Shown here: positions 1 to 6,456 of the stretch, one piece after another
Layout of the letters: each line of letters starts with the position of its first letter
Numbering within the stretch: the stretch's first letter is position 1
Assembly: GCA_913044255.1 (NCBI GenBank)
Contig: CAJWOI010000162.1
Coordinates: 1-6,456 of the forward strand
Source of the DNA: an uncultured Alphaproteobacteria bacterium
GTDB lineage: Bacteria; Pseudomonadota; Alphaproteobacteria; UBA7887
Length of the DNA: 6,456 nt
Direction of reading: 5' to 3'
The notes under the pieces: generated by a model
What the model saw: the letters and a program-made list of their open reading frames with translations, nothing else
Databases searched by the model: none
Told to the model about the DNA's origin: nothing
Translations under genes and position numbers: made by a program

Positions 1-1
1 C

Positions 2-1096
2 GTCGACCTGGATACCGCGGCTATCGCCAGCGCTATGAGTGAGCTGCTCCCCTCCGCAGATATAGAGCTAAAGTCGGTTAACAACAGCGTAGTCATCACA
101 GGCGTTGTGCGCACAGCAAAAGAATCAGCCGACGCGCTCACGATAGCATCACAATTTGTTGATAGCGAGAATTCCGAGGTATTCAATATGCTTCGCGTCA
201 TCGGGGATCAACAAGTACTAATTAAGGTGAAGATCGCGGAAATGCAGCGGAACGTCATCAAAGAATTAGGTCTCTCCAGCAGCATCGCATATGCGACAGA
301 AAAAGGACCGGGATCGTTGGCTTTCAATATCGCGACAGCTGGTGCAGGCGGATCATTTACTAGTACCGCCGCTGCGGCAACTGGAGCAATTTCAACGGGC
401 GCACCAAATATTCCTCAAACCACCTACAGTGCGCTTGAACGACAAGGCTTGGTCAAAACTCTTGCAGAACCCGTATTGACAGCTATTTCCGGTGAATCTG
501 CCAGTTTTTTGGTTGGTGGTGAGTTTCCAACTGTGGGCGGCGTAGATTCCACAGGCACCGCAGTTATTGAATTTCGAGAGTTTGGAGTAATACTAGAGTT
601 CACGCCAGTCGTTATGGCCAATGATCACATAAGTCTTCGCATTTCAGCAGAAGTAAGTCGGGTATCCACCGAAAACACATTAACGCTTCCTTCACCAAGC
701 GGTACAATCAATGTGGTCGGCCTATCCGCCCGAAGAGCGGAAAGCACCGTTAATTTACCTAGTGGTGGCAGCCTGATGATCGCAGGCCTCCTTCAAAATG
801 ACGACTTCACGAACATTGATGGCGTACCCTGGCTTCAGAATTTGCCGATTTTAGGAGCTCTATTTCGGAGTTCTTCTTTTCAAAGCAATCAATCCGAACT
901 CGTCATTCTTGTAGAGACCGTTCTGGTTCGGCCGACTGACAACAACAGCAAACTTGCACTGCCGACCGATGGGTTTGTTAGCGCCAGCGACTTTGATCTC
1001 TTGGTCCTAGGTCGTTTGTATAAGCAATATGGCGGTGTTAGAAACAGTAAGGAAATATCAATTATCGGTGGTCCAATCGGTTACCTCATGCGCTAA
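2..1096 (+). CDS. cpaC: Tad/Flp pilus outer-membrane secretin CpaC (RcpA), 5'-truncated by the window edge
   Basis: This is the secretin that forms the outer-membrane channel through which the Flp pilus exits. The frame is open from base 2, so the true start lies outside; 364 residues are visible. The ATG at 35 is internal, because matching sequence continues upstream of it. Residues about 1-50 look like the end of a BON-like periplasmic domain. The stretch QQVLIKVKIAEMQRN (about 70-84) is the usual entry into the secretin region of this family. The secretin domain proper then runs to about residue 311. It includes SALERQGLVKTLAEPVLTA, FLVGGEFPTVGG, FREFGVILEFTPVV and the hallmark VPWLQNLPILGALFRSS (about 275-291), followed by SELVILVETVLVRP (about 298-311). 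The protein ends IIGGPIGYLMR, a tail typical of CpaC. It is the first gene of a co-directional cpaC-cpaD-cpaE-cpaF-tadB-tadC set, with cpaD 51 bp downstream. The family assignment is very secure. The missing N-terminus should hold the signal peptide and the rest of the periplasmic domains. Confidence 0.96.
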   Translation, partial: VDLDTAAIASAMSELLPSADIELKSVNNSVVITGVVRTAKESADALTIASQFVDSENSEVFNMLRVIGDQQVLIKVKIAEMQRNVIKELGLSSSIAYATEKGPGSLAFNIATAGAGGSFTSTAAAATGAISTGAPNIPQTTYSALERQGLVKTLAEPVLTAISGESASFLVGGEFPTVGGVDSTGTAVIEFREFGVILEFTPVVMANDHISLRISAEVSRVSTENTLTLPSPSGTINVVGLSARRAESTVNLPSGGSLMIAGLLQNDDFTNIDGVPWLQNLPILGALFRSSSFQSNQSELVILVETVLVRPTDNNSKLALPTDGFVSASDFDLLVLGRLYKQYGGVRNSKEISIIGGPIGYLMR

Positions 1097-1147
1097 TTGA
1101 ATGGAAACTAGGCAAATTCCGTTGGGAAGAACGATGGATAACGTGTG

Positions 1148-1828
1148 ATGAAGCTGACAATTCCCCAACTCGCCCTCCTCAGGGCAGCAATTGCCTGCCT
1201 TATCGCGACTTCCATCGGTGCCTGCTCTCCACCACCACCCGGGAATCCAGACCATCGGGTGGCCTTCCCAATCGAGGTGGTAGACAAGACTTTCAGTGTC
1301 ACAATCCGTTTTGCGCAACTAGAAGAAACTACAGATCTCAGTAAATCCCCACTACTACAGGAATTTGTGCAGGAGTTTCACCGGCGCGCAACAAGCCCGA
1401 TACACCTTGCAACTCCCAGTGATTTAGACAACTCAATTGGCTTAGCGGCCATGTCCGCTGCCCAGGAACAGCTGGAGTCTCTGGGTATTAGTAGAACCGA
1501 CATGGTGCTTGAGCCTGGGCTGACAACGCCGGCGCAGGGCGCCACAGAGGTCCTACTAAGTTTCCGCGGCGCCGTAGCTAAAGTGCCCAATTGTGGGGAC
1601 TGGTCGGGAGAAGCAGGATTCAATCCGACAAATATGCCAGGTAAAAATTATGGGTGCGCGTACCAACGAAATATTGGTCTCATGCTCTCCAACCCCAATG
1701 ATTTGCGAAACACCAAGCCCGTCAGGGTCGACACGCTACGTTCGGACCTGGTGATCCAAAATTTCCGAGAAGGCGGGGTCATTGGATCCGAATCCGATGA
1801 GGGATCGGAAGGATCAGACGGAGAATAA
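1148..1828 (+). CDS. cpaD: Tad pilus assembly lipoprotein CpaD
   Basis: This is a predicted outer-membrane lipoprotein of 226 residues that accompanies the CpaC secretin in alphaproteobacterial Tad systems; its exact mechanism is not settled. The N-terminus is a lipoprotein signal peptide: Met-Lys, a hydrophobic run, then the lipobox IGA|C with the acylated Cys at residue 26. Proline-rich sequence follows, then DHRVAFPIEVV, which matches the 'D(Y/H)R...HPI' start of the mature CpaD domain. The C-terminal half has the family pattern NCGDWSG (about 148-154) and NYGCAYQRNIGLMLSNPNDL (about 167-186), with Cys149 and Cys170 possibly paired. The last 14 or so residues are an acidic Ser/Glu/Asp/Gly tail. 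The start could also be the adjoining GTG at 1145; I prefer ATG 1148, which puts Lys at position 2. Shine-Dalgarno support is only modest (GGA at 1136-1138). Confidence in the family is high, and in the exact start moderate. Confidence 0.92.
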   Translation: MKLTIPQLALLRAAIACLIATSIGACSPPPPGNPDHRVAFPIEVVDKTFSVTIRFAQLEETTDLSKSPLLQEFVQEFHRRATSPIHLATPSDLDNSIGLAAMSAAQEQLESLGISRTDMVLEPGLTTPAQGATEVLLSFRGAVAKVPNCGDWSGEAGFNPTNMPGKNYGCAYQRNIGLMLSNPNDLRNTKPVRVDTLRSDLVIQNFREGGVIGSESDEGSEGSDGE

Positions 1829-1890
1829 TGAAAATTATTTTTCAACCGCCCGGGAAAAGCAAGCAACTAAAATGGGTCGCAAGAAACTAG
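1828..1890 (+). other. Possible 20-codon leader ORF overlapping the cpaD stop
   Basis: An ATG overlaps the cpaD stop codon as TAATG and opens a 20-residue frame ending in TAG at 1888-1890. GGAG at 1820-1823 lies 4 nt before it, so ribosomes finishing cpaD could plausibly re-initiate here. The peptide is basic (Lys/Arg-rich second half) and resembles nothing I recognise. It may be a coupling or leader peptide in the cpaD-cpaE gap, or simply chance. No function is claimed. Confidence 0.2.
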
Positions 1891-1901
1891 GTCAATAGTA
1901 T

Positions 1902-1906
1902 AGGAG
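1902..1906 (+). promoter_or_regulatory. Shine-Dalgarno sequence AGGAG that decides the cpaE start
   Basis: AGGAG at 1902-1906 is among the strongest ribosome-binding sequences in the window. It lies 7 nt before ATT 1914, 4 nt before ACG 1911 and 1 nt before ATA 1908, all in the cpaE frame. No ATG, GTG or TTG lies at a usable distance in that frame. The position therefore marks initiation at a near-cognate codon, with ATT 1914 best spaced. Confidence 0.65.
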
Positions 1907-1913
1907 TATAACG

Positions 1914-3101
1914 ATTCTTAAGATCAACGTTCACGGATTTTGCACGACGCAAGGGACCAAGGAACTACTGGAACGTCTTCAAAAGCACCAGAAACTGCGC
2001 CGATGCAATATTGAGATTCGAGACGGAGAAATTGATGATTCGACTGCCCACCTTGCCGAGGGGTGGTCACCGGATCTTCTCTTCGTAGAATCTGACAAAC
2101 GTGACGATCCTCTCTACCAAGAACTTGGCACGCTATCTGAACAATGCAGCGCGGAGACAAGGGTCATGTTGTTTGGCCCTCACAACGACATCGATTTGTA
2201 CAAAAAACTTCTGGCACTTGGAATAACGGATTATTTTTCAGACAGAACAACGACAGAACAAGTACTTCAGTCTATAGAGAGATCATTTTCCGAGGTAGAT
2301 CCGGCCTCGCAAGCTCGCGTAATCGCATTCATTGGCGCCGGAGGCGGTGTCGGCAGTAGTGTCACCGCAGCCAATACTGCATATAACCTTGCACAACTTT
2401 TCAATGAAAAAGTAATCCTGGTCGACCTTGACCTTGCCTTTGGTAGTTCTTCATTGGATTTTAATCTCAGTGCGAAGCAAACCGTGTCGGATGCTTTGGC
2501 CCACCCAGATCGGTTGGATGACGTGTTAATCGAGCGCTTTTTGGTTCCATACAATGACTATTTATCAGTTCTTACCGCCCCTGCTAGTTTAATAGACCAT
2601 CAAGAAGTGGAAATCGCACCCATAGAAAAACTCCTGCAACTGGTGCGCCGACTGGCCAACTTTATCGTGCTGGATTTACCACACGCCTGGCAACCATGGG
2701 TGCAGGAATTGTTGTTACAAGTTGATGAAGTGGTGGTAATTTCATACCCAGACTTGGCCGGCATTCGCAACACAAAAAATATTCTTGATTTTCTTGGAAC
2801 AAGCCGTGGTATTGACGCACCTACACGGCTGATATTTAATAGGGTCGGAGCTTCCAGGAAAACTGAATTAGGTATCAAAGATTCCCAAGGTGCCATCGAC
2901 CAAGCGCCGTTGCTTTCGATACCGTACGACCCAGTAATTTTCGGCACCGCAATGAACAATGGTGAATTGGTCTCAGAAGCCAATAGGTCCCACCGCATAA
3001 CTCAAAGATTTAAATTACTCAGCGAAACAGTTAGTGGGCGAACGGTTGCGGGGGCGGGCCGATCTAAGAAATCTATTTTCTCCTTGCGATCATCACGATA
3101 A
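1914..3101 (+). CDS. cpaE: Tad pilus localisation protein CpaE/TadZ (atypical receiver + MinD/ParA-like domain), apparent ATT start
   Basis: CpaE/TadZ places the pilus machine in the cell. It joins an atypical receiver domain (about 3-120) to a MinD/ParA-type P-loop fold (about 135-380). The N-terminus KINVHGFC and PDLLFVES (53-60) match the receiver part of alphaproteobacterial CpaE; Glu59 sits where a phosphorylatable Asp would be expected. The ATPase part shows VIAFIGAGGGVGSS (Walker A loop, glycines at 143-145), VILVDLDLAFG (Walker A', Asp171 and Asp173) and FIVLDLPHAW (Walker B region, DLPH about 254-257). Both usual Walker A lysines are absent. The first in-frame ATG is 2166, which would give 311 residues and discard most of the receiver domain. 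Homology runs upstream to about 1920 with no ATG, GTG or TTG in frame, and TAG at 1896 closes the frame. AGGAG 7 nt before ATT 1914 makes that codon the best start (395 residues). A base error or N-terminal truncation remains possible. Confidence 0.88.
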   Translation: MLKINVHGFCTTQGTKELLERLQKHQKLRRCNIEIRDGEIDDSTAHLAEGWSPDLLFVESDKRDDPLYQELGTLSEQCSAETRVMLFGPHNDIDLYKKLLALGITDYFSDRTTTEQVLQSIERSFSEVDPASQARVIAFIGAGGGVGSSVTAANTAYNLAQLFNEKVILVDLDLAFGSSSLDFNLSAKQTVSDALAHPDRLDDVLIERFLVPYNDYLSVLTAPASLIDHQEVEIAPIEKLLQLVRRLANFIVLDLPHAWQPWVQELLLQVDEVVVISYPDLAGIRNTKNILDFLGTSRGIDAPTRLIFNRVGASRKTELGIKDSQGAIDQAPLLSIPYDPVIFGTAMNNGELVSEANRSHRITQRFKLLSETVSGRTVAGAGRSKKSIFSLRSSR

Positions 3102-3118
3102 ACACCAGGCACTAAACC

Positions 3119-4582
3119 ATGTTTGGAAAACGAGGGACTGCAGGACAAGGTCAAAACGGAACACGAAATAGTGTTTCGATGGACCAATCGCGCGCCCCCT
3201 CCCAAGAACCGAAACAGCCTGTTGATGGAGAACAACCGACACAACCGGTTGCCAACGCACAGCCCGCCACCAATGAAAATCCGGTCAAAGCGGAACCACT
3301 TAGAAAACCAGTTGCCAAAGAACGGCTCCAAGAAGTGAAGGTAGGAATTTTTAATGATTTGATCGAAGCTGTCGATTTAGCCGGATTAAGTAAACTATCA
3401 GATGAATCAGTACGGGAGGAAATATCTGATATTGTTAGCGAAATAATAAGCATGAGAGATCTTGTATTAACCACACAAGAACATACTCAAGTAATAGATG
3501 ATATATGCAACGACGTGCTGGGCCTTGGTCCACTAGAGCCCTTAATAGCAAGGGACGATATCGCAGATATCATGGTTAACGGCCCTGACAAAGTTTACAT
3601 TGAATCCAAAGGGAAAATCGAACTAACGGGCGTTAAGTTTCGCGATAACGCGCAATTGATGAATATTTGTCAACGTATTGTGACGGCTGTGGGGAGAAGA
3701 GTTGATGAAGCAAGCCCCATTTGCGATGCACGACTGATGGATGGTTCGCGCGTTAACGTCATAGCACCGCCACTGGCGATTGATGGTGCTGCTCTCACTA
3801 TCCGAAAATTTAGTCAGGACAAACTTTCCCTTGATGATCTGGTAAATTTTGGAAGCATTTCAAAGGAAGGGGCAGAACTGTTAGAAGTTGCATCCGCTAG
3901 CCGCTGCAACATTCTAATTTCTGGAGGCACTGGTTCCGGAAAGACTACCTTGCTGAACTGTATGACTGACTATATCGAGCCTGGAGAACGAGTAATAACT
4001 TGCGAAGATGCAGCTGAATTGCAGCTGAAGAACCCACATGTTGTGCGTCTCGAAACCCGTCCACCCAATCTCGAGGGGGCTGGACAGATTACCATGACAG
4101 ACCTCGTGAAAAACTGCCTTCGGATGCGTCCCGAGAGGATTATCGTTGGAGAAGTCAGAGGACCTGAAGCATTTGATTTGCTCCAAGCCATGAACACCGG
4201 CCACGATGGTTCCATGGGCACAGTACACGCAAACAACCCACGTGAGGCACTCTCCCGTGTCGAAAATATGATTGCGATGGGCGGATTTAACCTACCGGCA
4301 CGTGCTATGCGGGAACAAATTGCTTCATCAATCAACGTTATTGTACAAGCGTCAAGACTTCGGGATGGTTCACGAAAGATCACTCACGTAACGGAAATCG
4401 TCGGCATGGAGGGTGAAACCGTCACGCTTCAGGATCTATTGACGTTTGATTTCCTAGCAGAGTCCGAAGATGGAAAAATTCAGGGGGAACACAAAGCTAC
4501 CGGAGTGAAGCCAAAGTTTTGGGATAGGGCCAGGTATTTCGGCCTGGAAGCAAAACTCGCAAATGCGCTGGGGTTAACCTAA
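3119..4582 (+). CDS. cpaF: Tad pilus assembly ATPase CpaF/TadA
   Basis: This is the cytoplasmic hexameric motor of the Tad machine, a type II/IV secretion ATPase that hydrolyses ATP to drive pilin assembly through the TadB/TadC platform. It has 487 residues, a normal length. Residues about 5-65 form a Gln/Pro/Asn-rich, probably disordered N-terminal extension. A helical N-terminal domain follows (about 70-150, including NDVLGLGPLEPL and DIADIMVNGP). The motor core has Walker A GGTGSGKTT (269-277), the Asp box TCEDAAELQL (294-303), Walker B IIVGEVRGPE (341-350, catalytic Glu345) and the His box around GHDGSMGTVHANNP (361-374). All key residues are intact, so the enzyme should be active. The start ATG opens MFGKR, usual for this family, with AGG at 3107-3109 placed 9 nt upstream. 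It begins 17 bp after cpaE and ends 3 bp before the longest tadB frame, consistent with an operon. Confidence 0.97.
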   Translation: MFGKRGTAGQGQNGTRNSVSMDQSRAPSQEPKQPVDGEQPTQPVANAQPATNENPVKAEPLRKPVAKERLQEVKVGIFNDLIEAVDLAGLSKLSDESVREEISDIVSEIISMRDLVLTTQEHTQVIDDICNDVLGLGPLEPLIARDDIADIMVNGPDKVYIESKGKIELTGVKFRDNAQLMNICQRIVTAVGRRVDEASPICDARLMDGSRVNVIAPPLAIDGAALTIRKFSQDKLSLDDLVNFGSISKEGAELLEVASASRCNILISGGTGSGKTTLLNCMTDYIEPGERVITCEDAAELQLKNPHVVRLETRPPNLEGAGQITMTDLVKNCLRMRPERIIVGEVRGPEAFDLLQAMNTGHDGSMGTVHANNPREALSRVENMIAMGGFNLPARAMREQIASSINVIVQASRLRDGSRKITHVTEIVGMEGETVTLQDLLTFDFLAESEDGKIQGEHKATGVKPKFWDRARYFGLEAKLANALGLT

Positions 4583-4585
4583 CAA

Positions 4586-5590
4586 GTGCTTGACATTATG
4601 GGGAATAATGAAGGGCTTCTGATGGTTATAGCCGCTGCGGTTCTCTCCTTCATGCTGATTTTATCGCTCTCTCTTCTTGTAACTCAAGCCATGCAGCCGA
4701 GGCTACGGCTTAATCGGCGCCTCAAAGACCTTGGCTTGAAATCGGGCAAACGTGACACAAAAGCTAGCCAGAACCTGAACCCGAGACAAAAACGAATACA
4801 GGAACAGCTTCAGAATCTTGAACTAAAAAAGAGAAAACAGGGTACCCGGAGCCAAGTTCGCTCAAGTATGCTGAGAGCAGGCCTAGAGCCAAACGTCCGA
4901 ACCTACCTGATAGGCTCTGCATGCCTTGGGTTATTTGCTGCGGTAGCCTCCTATGTGCTTGGGATGCCTTCGTACGTTCTAGTCGCGAGCGCTTTGGTGA
5001 CAGCATATTTTTTTCCCAAGTGGTTTTTGTCTACACTTTTTAATCGAAGACAAAAGAAATTTACCAGCCATTTTGCAACTGGCCTCGATGTAATAATTCG
5101 CGGTGTCAGATCCGGATTACCGATAACAGAATGCCTTCGCATCGTGAGTCGAGAGGTGCCAGATCCTGTGGGAGGCGAATTTACCCAGTTGGTAGAAGGA
5201 CAAAAAATTGGATTAACCTTGCCAGAGCTTTTGCAACGTGGCTTGGAGCGAATGCCAACAAAGGAATACAAATTCTTCGCCATTGTTATTCAGATACAAC
5301 AGGAAACCGGGGGCAATTTAGCAGACACACTAGAAAATTTATCGACCGTCCTTCGTGAACGAAAACAGATGCGAGACAAGGCCATAGCACTCTCTAGTGA
5401 GGCAAAATCTTCGGCGGCGATCATCGGCTCACTTCCATTTATCGTCGGAGGAGGACTGTCGGCAATTAACTGGGAATATATGAGTCCATTGGCTACCACG
5501 GGACTTGGGCACACAATGGTATATTGCGGGCTCGCCTGGATGTCGATTGGCGTATTGGTTATGCACAAAATGATAAACTTTAAAATGTAG
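4586..5590 (+). CDS. tadB: Tad inner-membrane platform protein TadB (CpaG)
   Basis: This polytopic inner-membrane protein of the type II secretion F family forms the assembly platform with TadC and transmits motion from the CpaF motor. The longest frame is 334 residues. Hydrophobic segments lie at about 10-33, 107-148 (probably two passes), 275-295 and 308-327. Residues 40-100 are a charged linker with a possible short helix or coiled coil (about 68-90). The T2SSF domain spans about 163-290 and contains LDVIIRGVRSGLPITECL, EGQKIGLTLPELLQRGL and the conserved QQETGGNLADTLENLS (238-253). The start is uncertain: GTG 4586 is 3 bp after cpaF, ATG 4598 is also in frame, and ATG 4622 has the clearest Shine-Dalgarno (GAAGGG at 4610-4615, 6 nt away). 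Starting at 4622 would trim 12 residues but keep the first membrane helix. The family assignment is secure. Confidence 0.94.
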   Translation: MLDIMGNNEGLLMVIAAAVLSFMLILSLSLLVTQAMQPRLRLNRRLKDLGLKSGKRDTKASQNLNPRQKRIQEQLQNLELKKRKQGTRSQVRSSMLRAGLEPNVRTYLIGSACLGLFAAVASYVLGMPSYVLVASALVTAYFFPKWFLSTLFNRRQKKFTSHFATGLDVIIRGVRSGLPITECLRIVSREVPDPVGGEFTQLVEGQKIGLTLPELLQRGLERMPTKEYKFFAIVIQIQQETGGNLADTLENLSTVLRERKQMRDKAIALSSEAKSSAAIIGSLPFIVGGGLSAINWEYMSPLATTGLGHTMVYCGLAWMSIGVLVMHKMINFKM

Positions 5591-5594
5591 GCTC

Positions 5595-6456
5595 ATGTTT
5601 GATTTTATCTCCCGTGAAACATTGATAATGCTACTGAGCGTCCTGGGTACCGTTAGTGTTATTTTTGCAATTGCCTTGCCCTTCTTGCAAACGGACAAGA
5701 GGAAAGAACGACTTAAATCTCTCGGGAGACATCAAGAGCAGTTAAGCGAGCAGCTAAGGGCGGAAATAGCTGAAAGGCGGGCGCGTGCCCGCACTGAGAC
5801 CAAAGTCAGTCTCATGAAAAAATCTCTCCAAAGCTTTAGACTGGAGACATTGACCGCGAATCCAAAAATTCGAAATAAACTTTTATCGGCTGGTTGGCGT
5901 GACAGATCCGCAATCATAACATTTGTGTTCGCAAGGTTTGCACTTGCCGCGCTGTTCCCAGTATTTACTCTTGTTATCCTGTCGCTGGCGGCCGTTGAAG
6001 TTCAGGCAACCACTAAGGTGATCATGATTTTTGGCGCGCTTCTCGTCGGATATTATCTTCCAAATATTTACGTAAAAAATATGGCGACGAAGCGAAAGGT
6101 GGAATTAGGATTGTTCTTTCCCGAAGCACTCGACTTGCTAGGAATTTGCGTAAATGCAGGACAATCCATTGAAGCAGCATTCCACCGTGTTGCTGATGAA
6201 ACCTTTGACGACTCTCCCGTGATGTCGGAAGAGATAGGCATAACTGCAGCCGAACTTGCCTATCTTGGTGACCGCGCGAGTGCCTATACAAATTTTGCTA
6301 CGCGGACAGATATGCCATCAGCCAAAACACTGTCGACCAGCCTGACCCAGTCAGAAAAATATGGGACTCCTCTCAGCCAGGCACTCAATATTTTGTCCGA
6401 TGAGAACCGCAAGGAACGATTGTCGAAGCTTGAGATGAAGGCCGCTTCACTCCCAG
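5595..6456 (+). CDS. tadC: Tad inner-membrane platform protein TadC (CpaH), 3'-truncated by the window edge
   Basis: This is the second T2SSF-family platform protein, partner of TadB. From ATG 5595 the frame stays open to the end of the window: 287 full codons plus one base. Hydrophobic segments lie at about 10-31, 107-133 and 141-159, with a charged, Arg/Lys/Glu-rich cytoplasmic stretch between the first two (about 34-80). The T2SSF domain starts near 173: FFPEALDLLGICVNAGQSIE (174-193), ITAAELAYLGDRASAYTNFA, SLTQSEKYGTPLSQALNILS (about 249-268). The fragment stops at EMKAASLP, just before the usual C-terminal membrane helix of TadC, so roughly the last 35-45 residues are probably missing. 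The gene starts 4 bp after the tadB stop, with only a weak AGG at 5589-5591, which suggests translational coupling to tadB. Confidence 0.95.
   Translation, partial: MFDFISRETLIMLLSVLGTVSVIFAIALPFLQTDKRKERLKSLGRHQEQLSEQLRAEIAERRARARTETKVSLMKKSLQSFRLETLTANPKIRNKLLSAGWRDRSAIITFVFARFALAALFPVFTLVILSLAAVEVQATTKVIMIFGALLVGYYLPNIYVKNMATKRKVELGLFFPEALDLLGICVNAGQSIEAAFHRVADETFDDSPVMSEEIGITAAELAYLGDRASAYTNFATRTDMPSAKTLSTSLTQSEKYGTPLSQALNILSDENRKERLSKLEMKAASLP

Noticed and set aside
1097..1147. Possible terminator or promoter in the cpaC-cpaD gap
   Set aside because: No stable hairpin with a T-run and no convincing -35/-10 pair is visible; the gap looks like a plain intra-operon spacer.
1134..1148. Four-codon mini-ORF (ATG GAT AAC GTG TGA) whose stop overlaps the cpaD ATG as TGATG, preceded by GGGAAG
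   Set aside because: Too short to support as a gene; its stop-start overlap could arise by chance, and the GGGAAG is too close to its ATG for good initiation.
2600..2998. Long reverse-strand open frames opposite cpaE, cpaF (3970-4383) and tadB (4951-5283)
   Set aside because: They lie wholly opposite well-conserved genes and their translations show no recognisable domain; they are shadow frames.
2166..3101. cpaE beginning at ATG 2166 (311 residues)
   Set aside because: Clear CpaE receiver-domain sequence continues in frame for about 80 codons upstream, so this start would cut most of that domain; no strong Shine-Dalgarno precedes it.
4590..4630. TTGACA at 4590-4595 as a possible -35 box for a tadB promoter
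   Set aside because: No TATAAT-like element lies at 16-18 bp spacing; the nearest TATA is about 30 bp away and within the tadB coding frame.
1..6456. An undescribed defence, toxin or mobile system hidden in the locus
   Set aside because: All substantial coding capacity is accounted for by canonical Tad pilus genes in standard order; no inserted cargo, inverted repeats, attachment sites or arrays were seen.

Overview
The window is an ordinary but nearly intact core of a Tad (tight adherence, Flp pilus) secretion locus. Six consecutive genes lie on the + strand in the order cpaC (rcpA) - cpaD - cpaE (tadZ) - cpaF (tadA) - tadB (cpaG) - tadC (cpaH). This order, and the presence of a CpaD-type lipoprotein, point to an alphaproteobacterium. 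Base composition looks roughly balanced rather than strongly GC-rich, so this may be one of the lower-GC lineages. Genus cannot be told from these genes. No mobile element, RNA gene, CRISPR array or convincing terminator was seen.

Layout. Positions 2-1096 hold the C-terminal two thirds or so of the outer-membrane secretin; its start lies to the left of the window. After a 48-bp gap comes a small outer-membrane lipoprotein, CpaD (1148-1828). An 85-bp gap (1829-1913) holds two tiny reading frames and a good Shine-Dalgarno sequence. CpaE follows, an atypical receiver plus MinD/ParA-like ATPase-fold protein. Its coding homology runs upstream of the first ATG and seems to begin at a non-canonical ATT codon (1914-3101). 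The CpaF/TadA motor ATPase (3119-4582) begins 17 bp later. The two inner-membrane platform proteins follow almost without spacing: TadB (4586-5590, start uncertain) and TadC (from 5595, cut by the right edge).

How the genes work together, from family knowledge. CpaE/TadZ positions the machine at a cell pole or focus. CpaF/TadA hydrolyses ATP and drives the TadB/TadC platform, which inserts or extracts Flp pilin in the inner membrane. The growing pilus leaves through the CpaC secretin, with CpaD helping at the outer membrane. The pilin, prepilin peptidase (cpaA) and cpaB genes usually lie upstream of cpaC and are not in the window. Tight spacing and common orientation suggest one transcript.

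The point most worth a second look is the start of cpaE. About 84 codons of clear CpaE homology precede its first ATG. No ATG, GTG or TTG is available in frame there, but an AGGAG sits 7 nt before an ATT. The second is the loss of both lysines from the CpaE Walker A loop. I found no undescribed system here.
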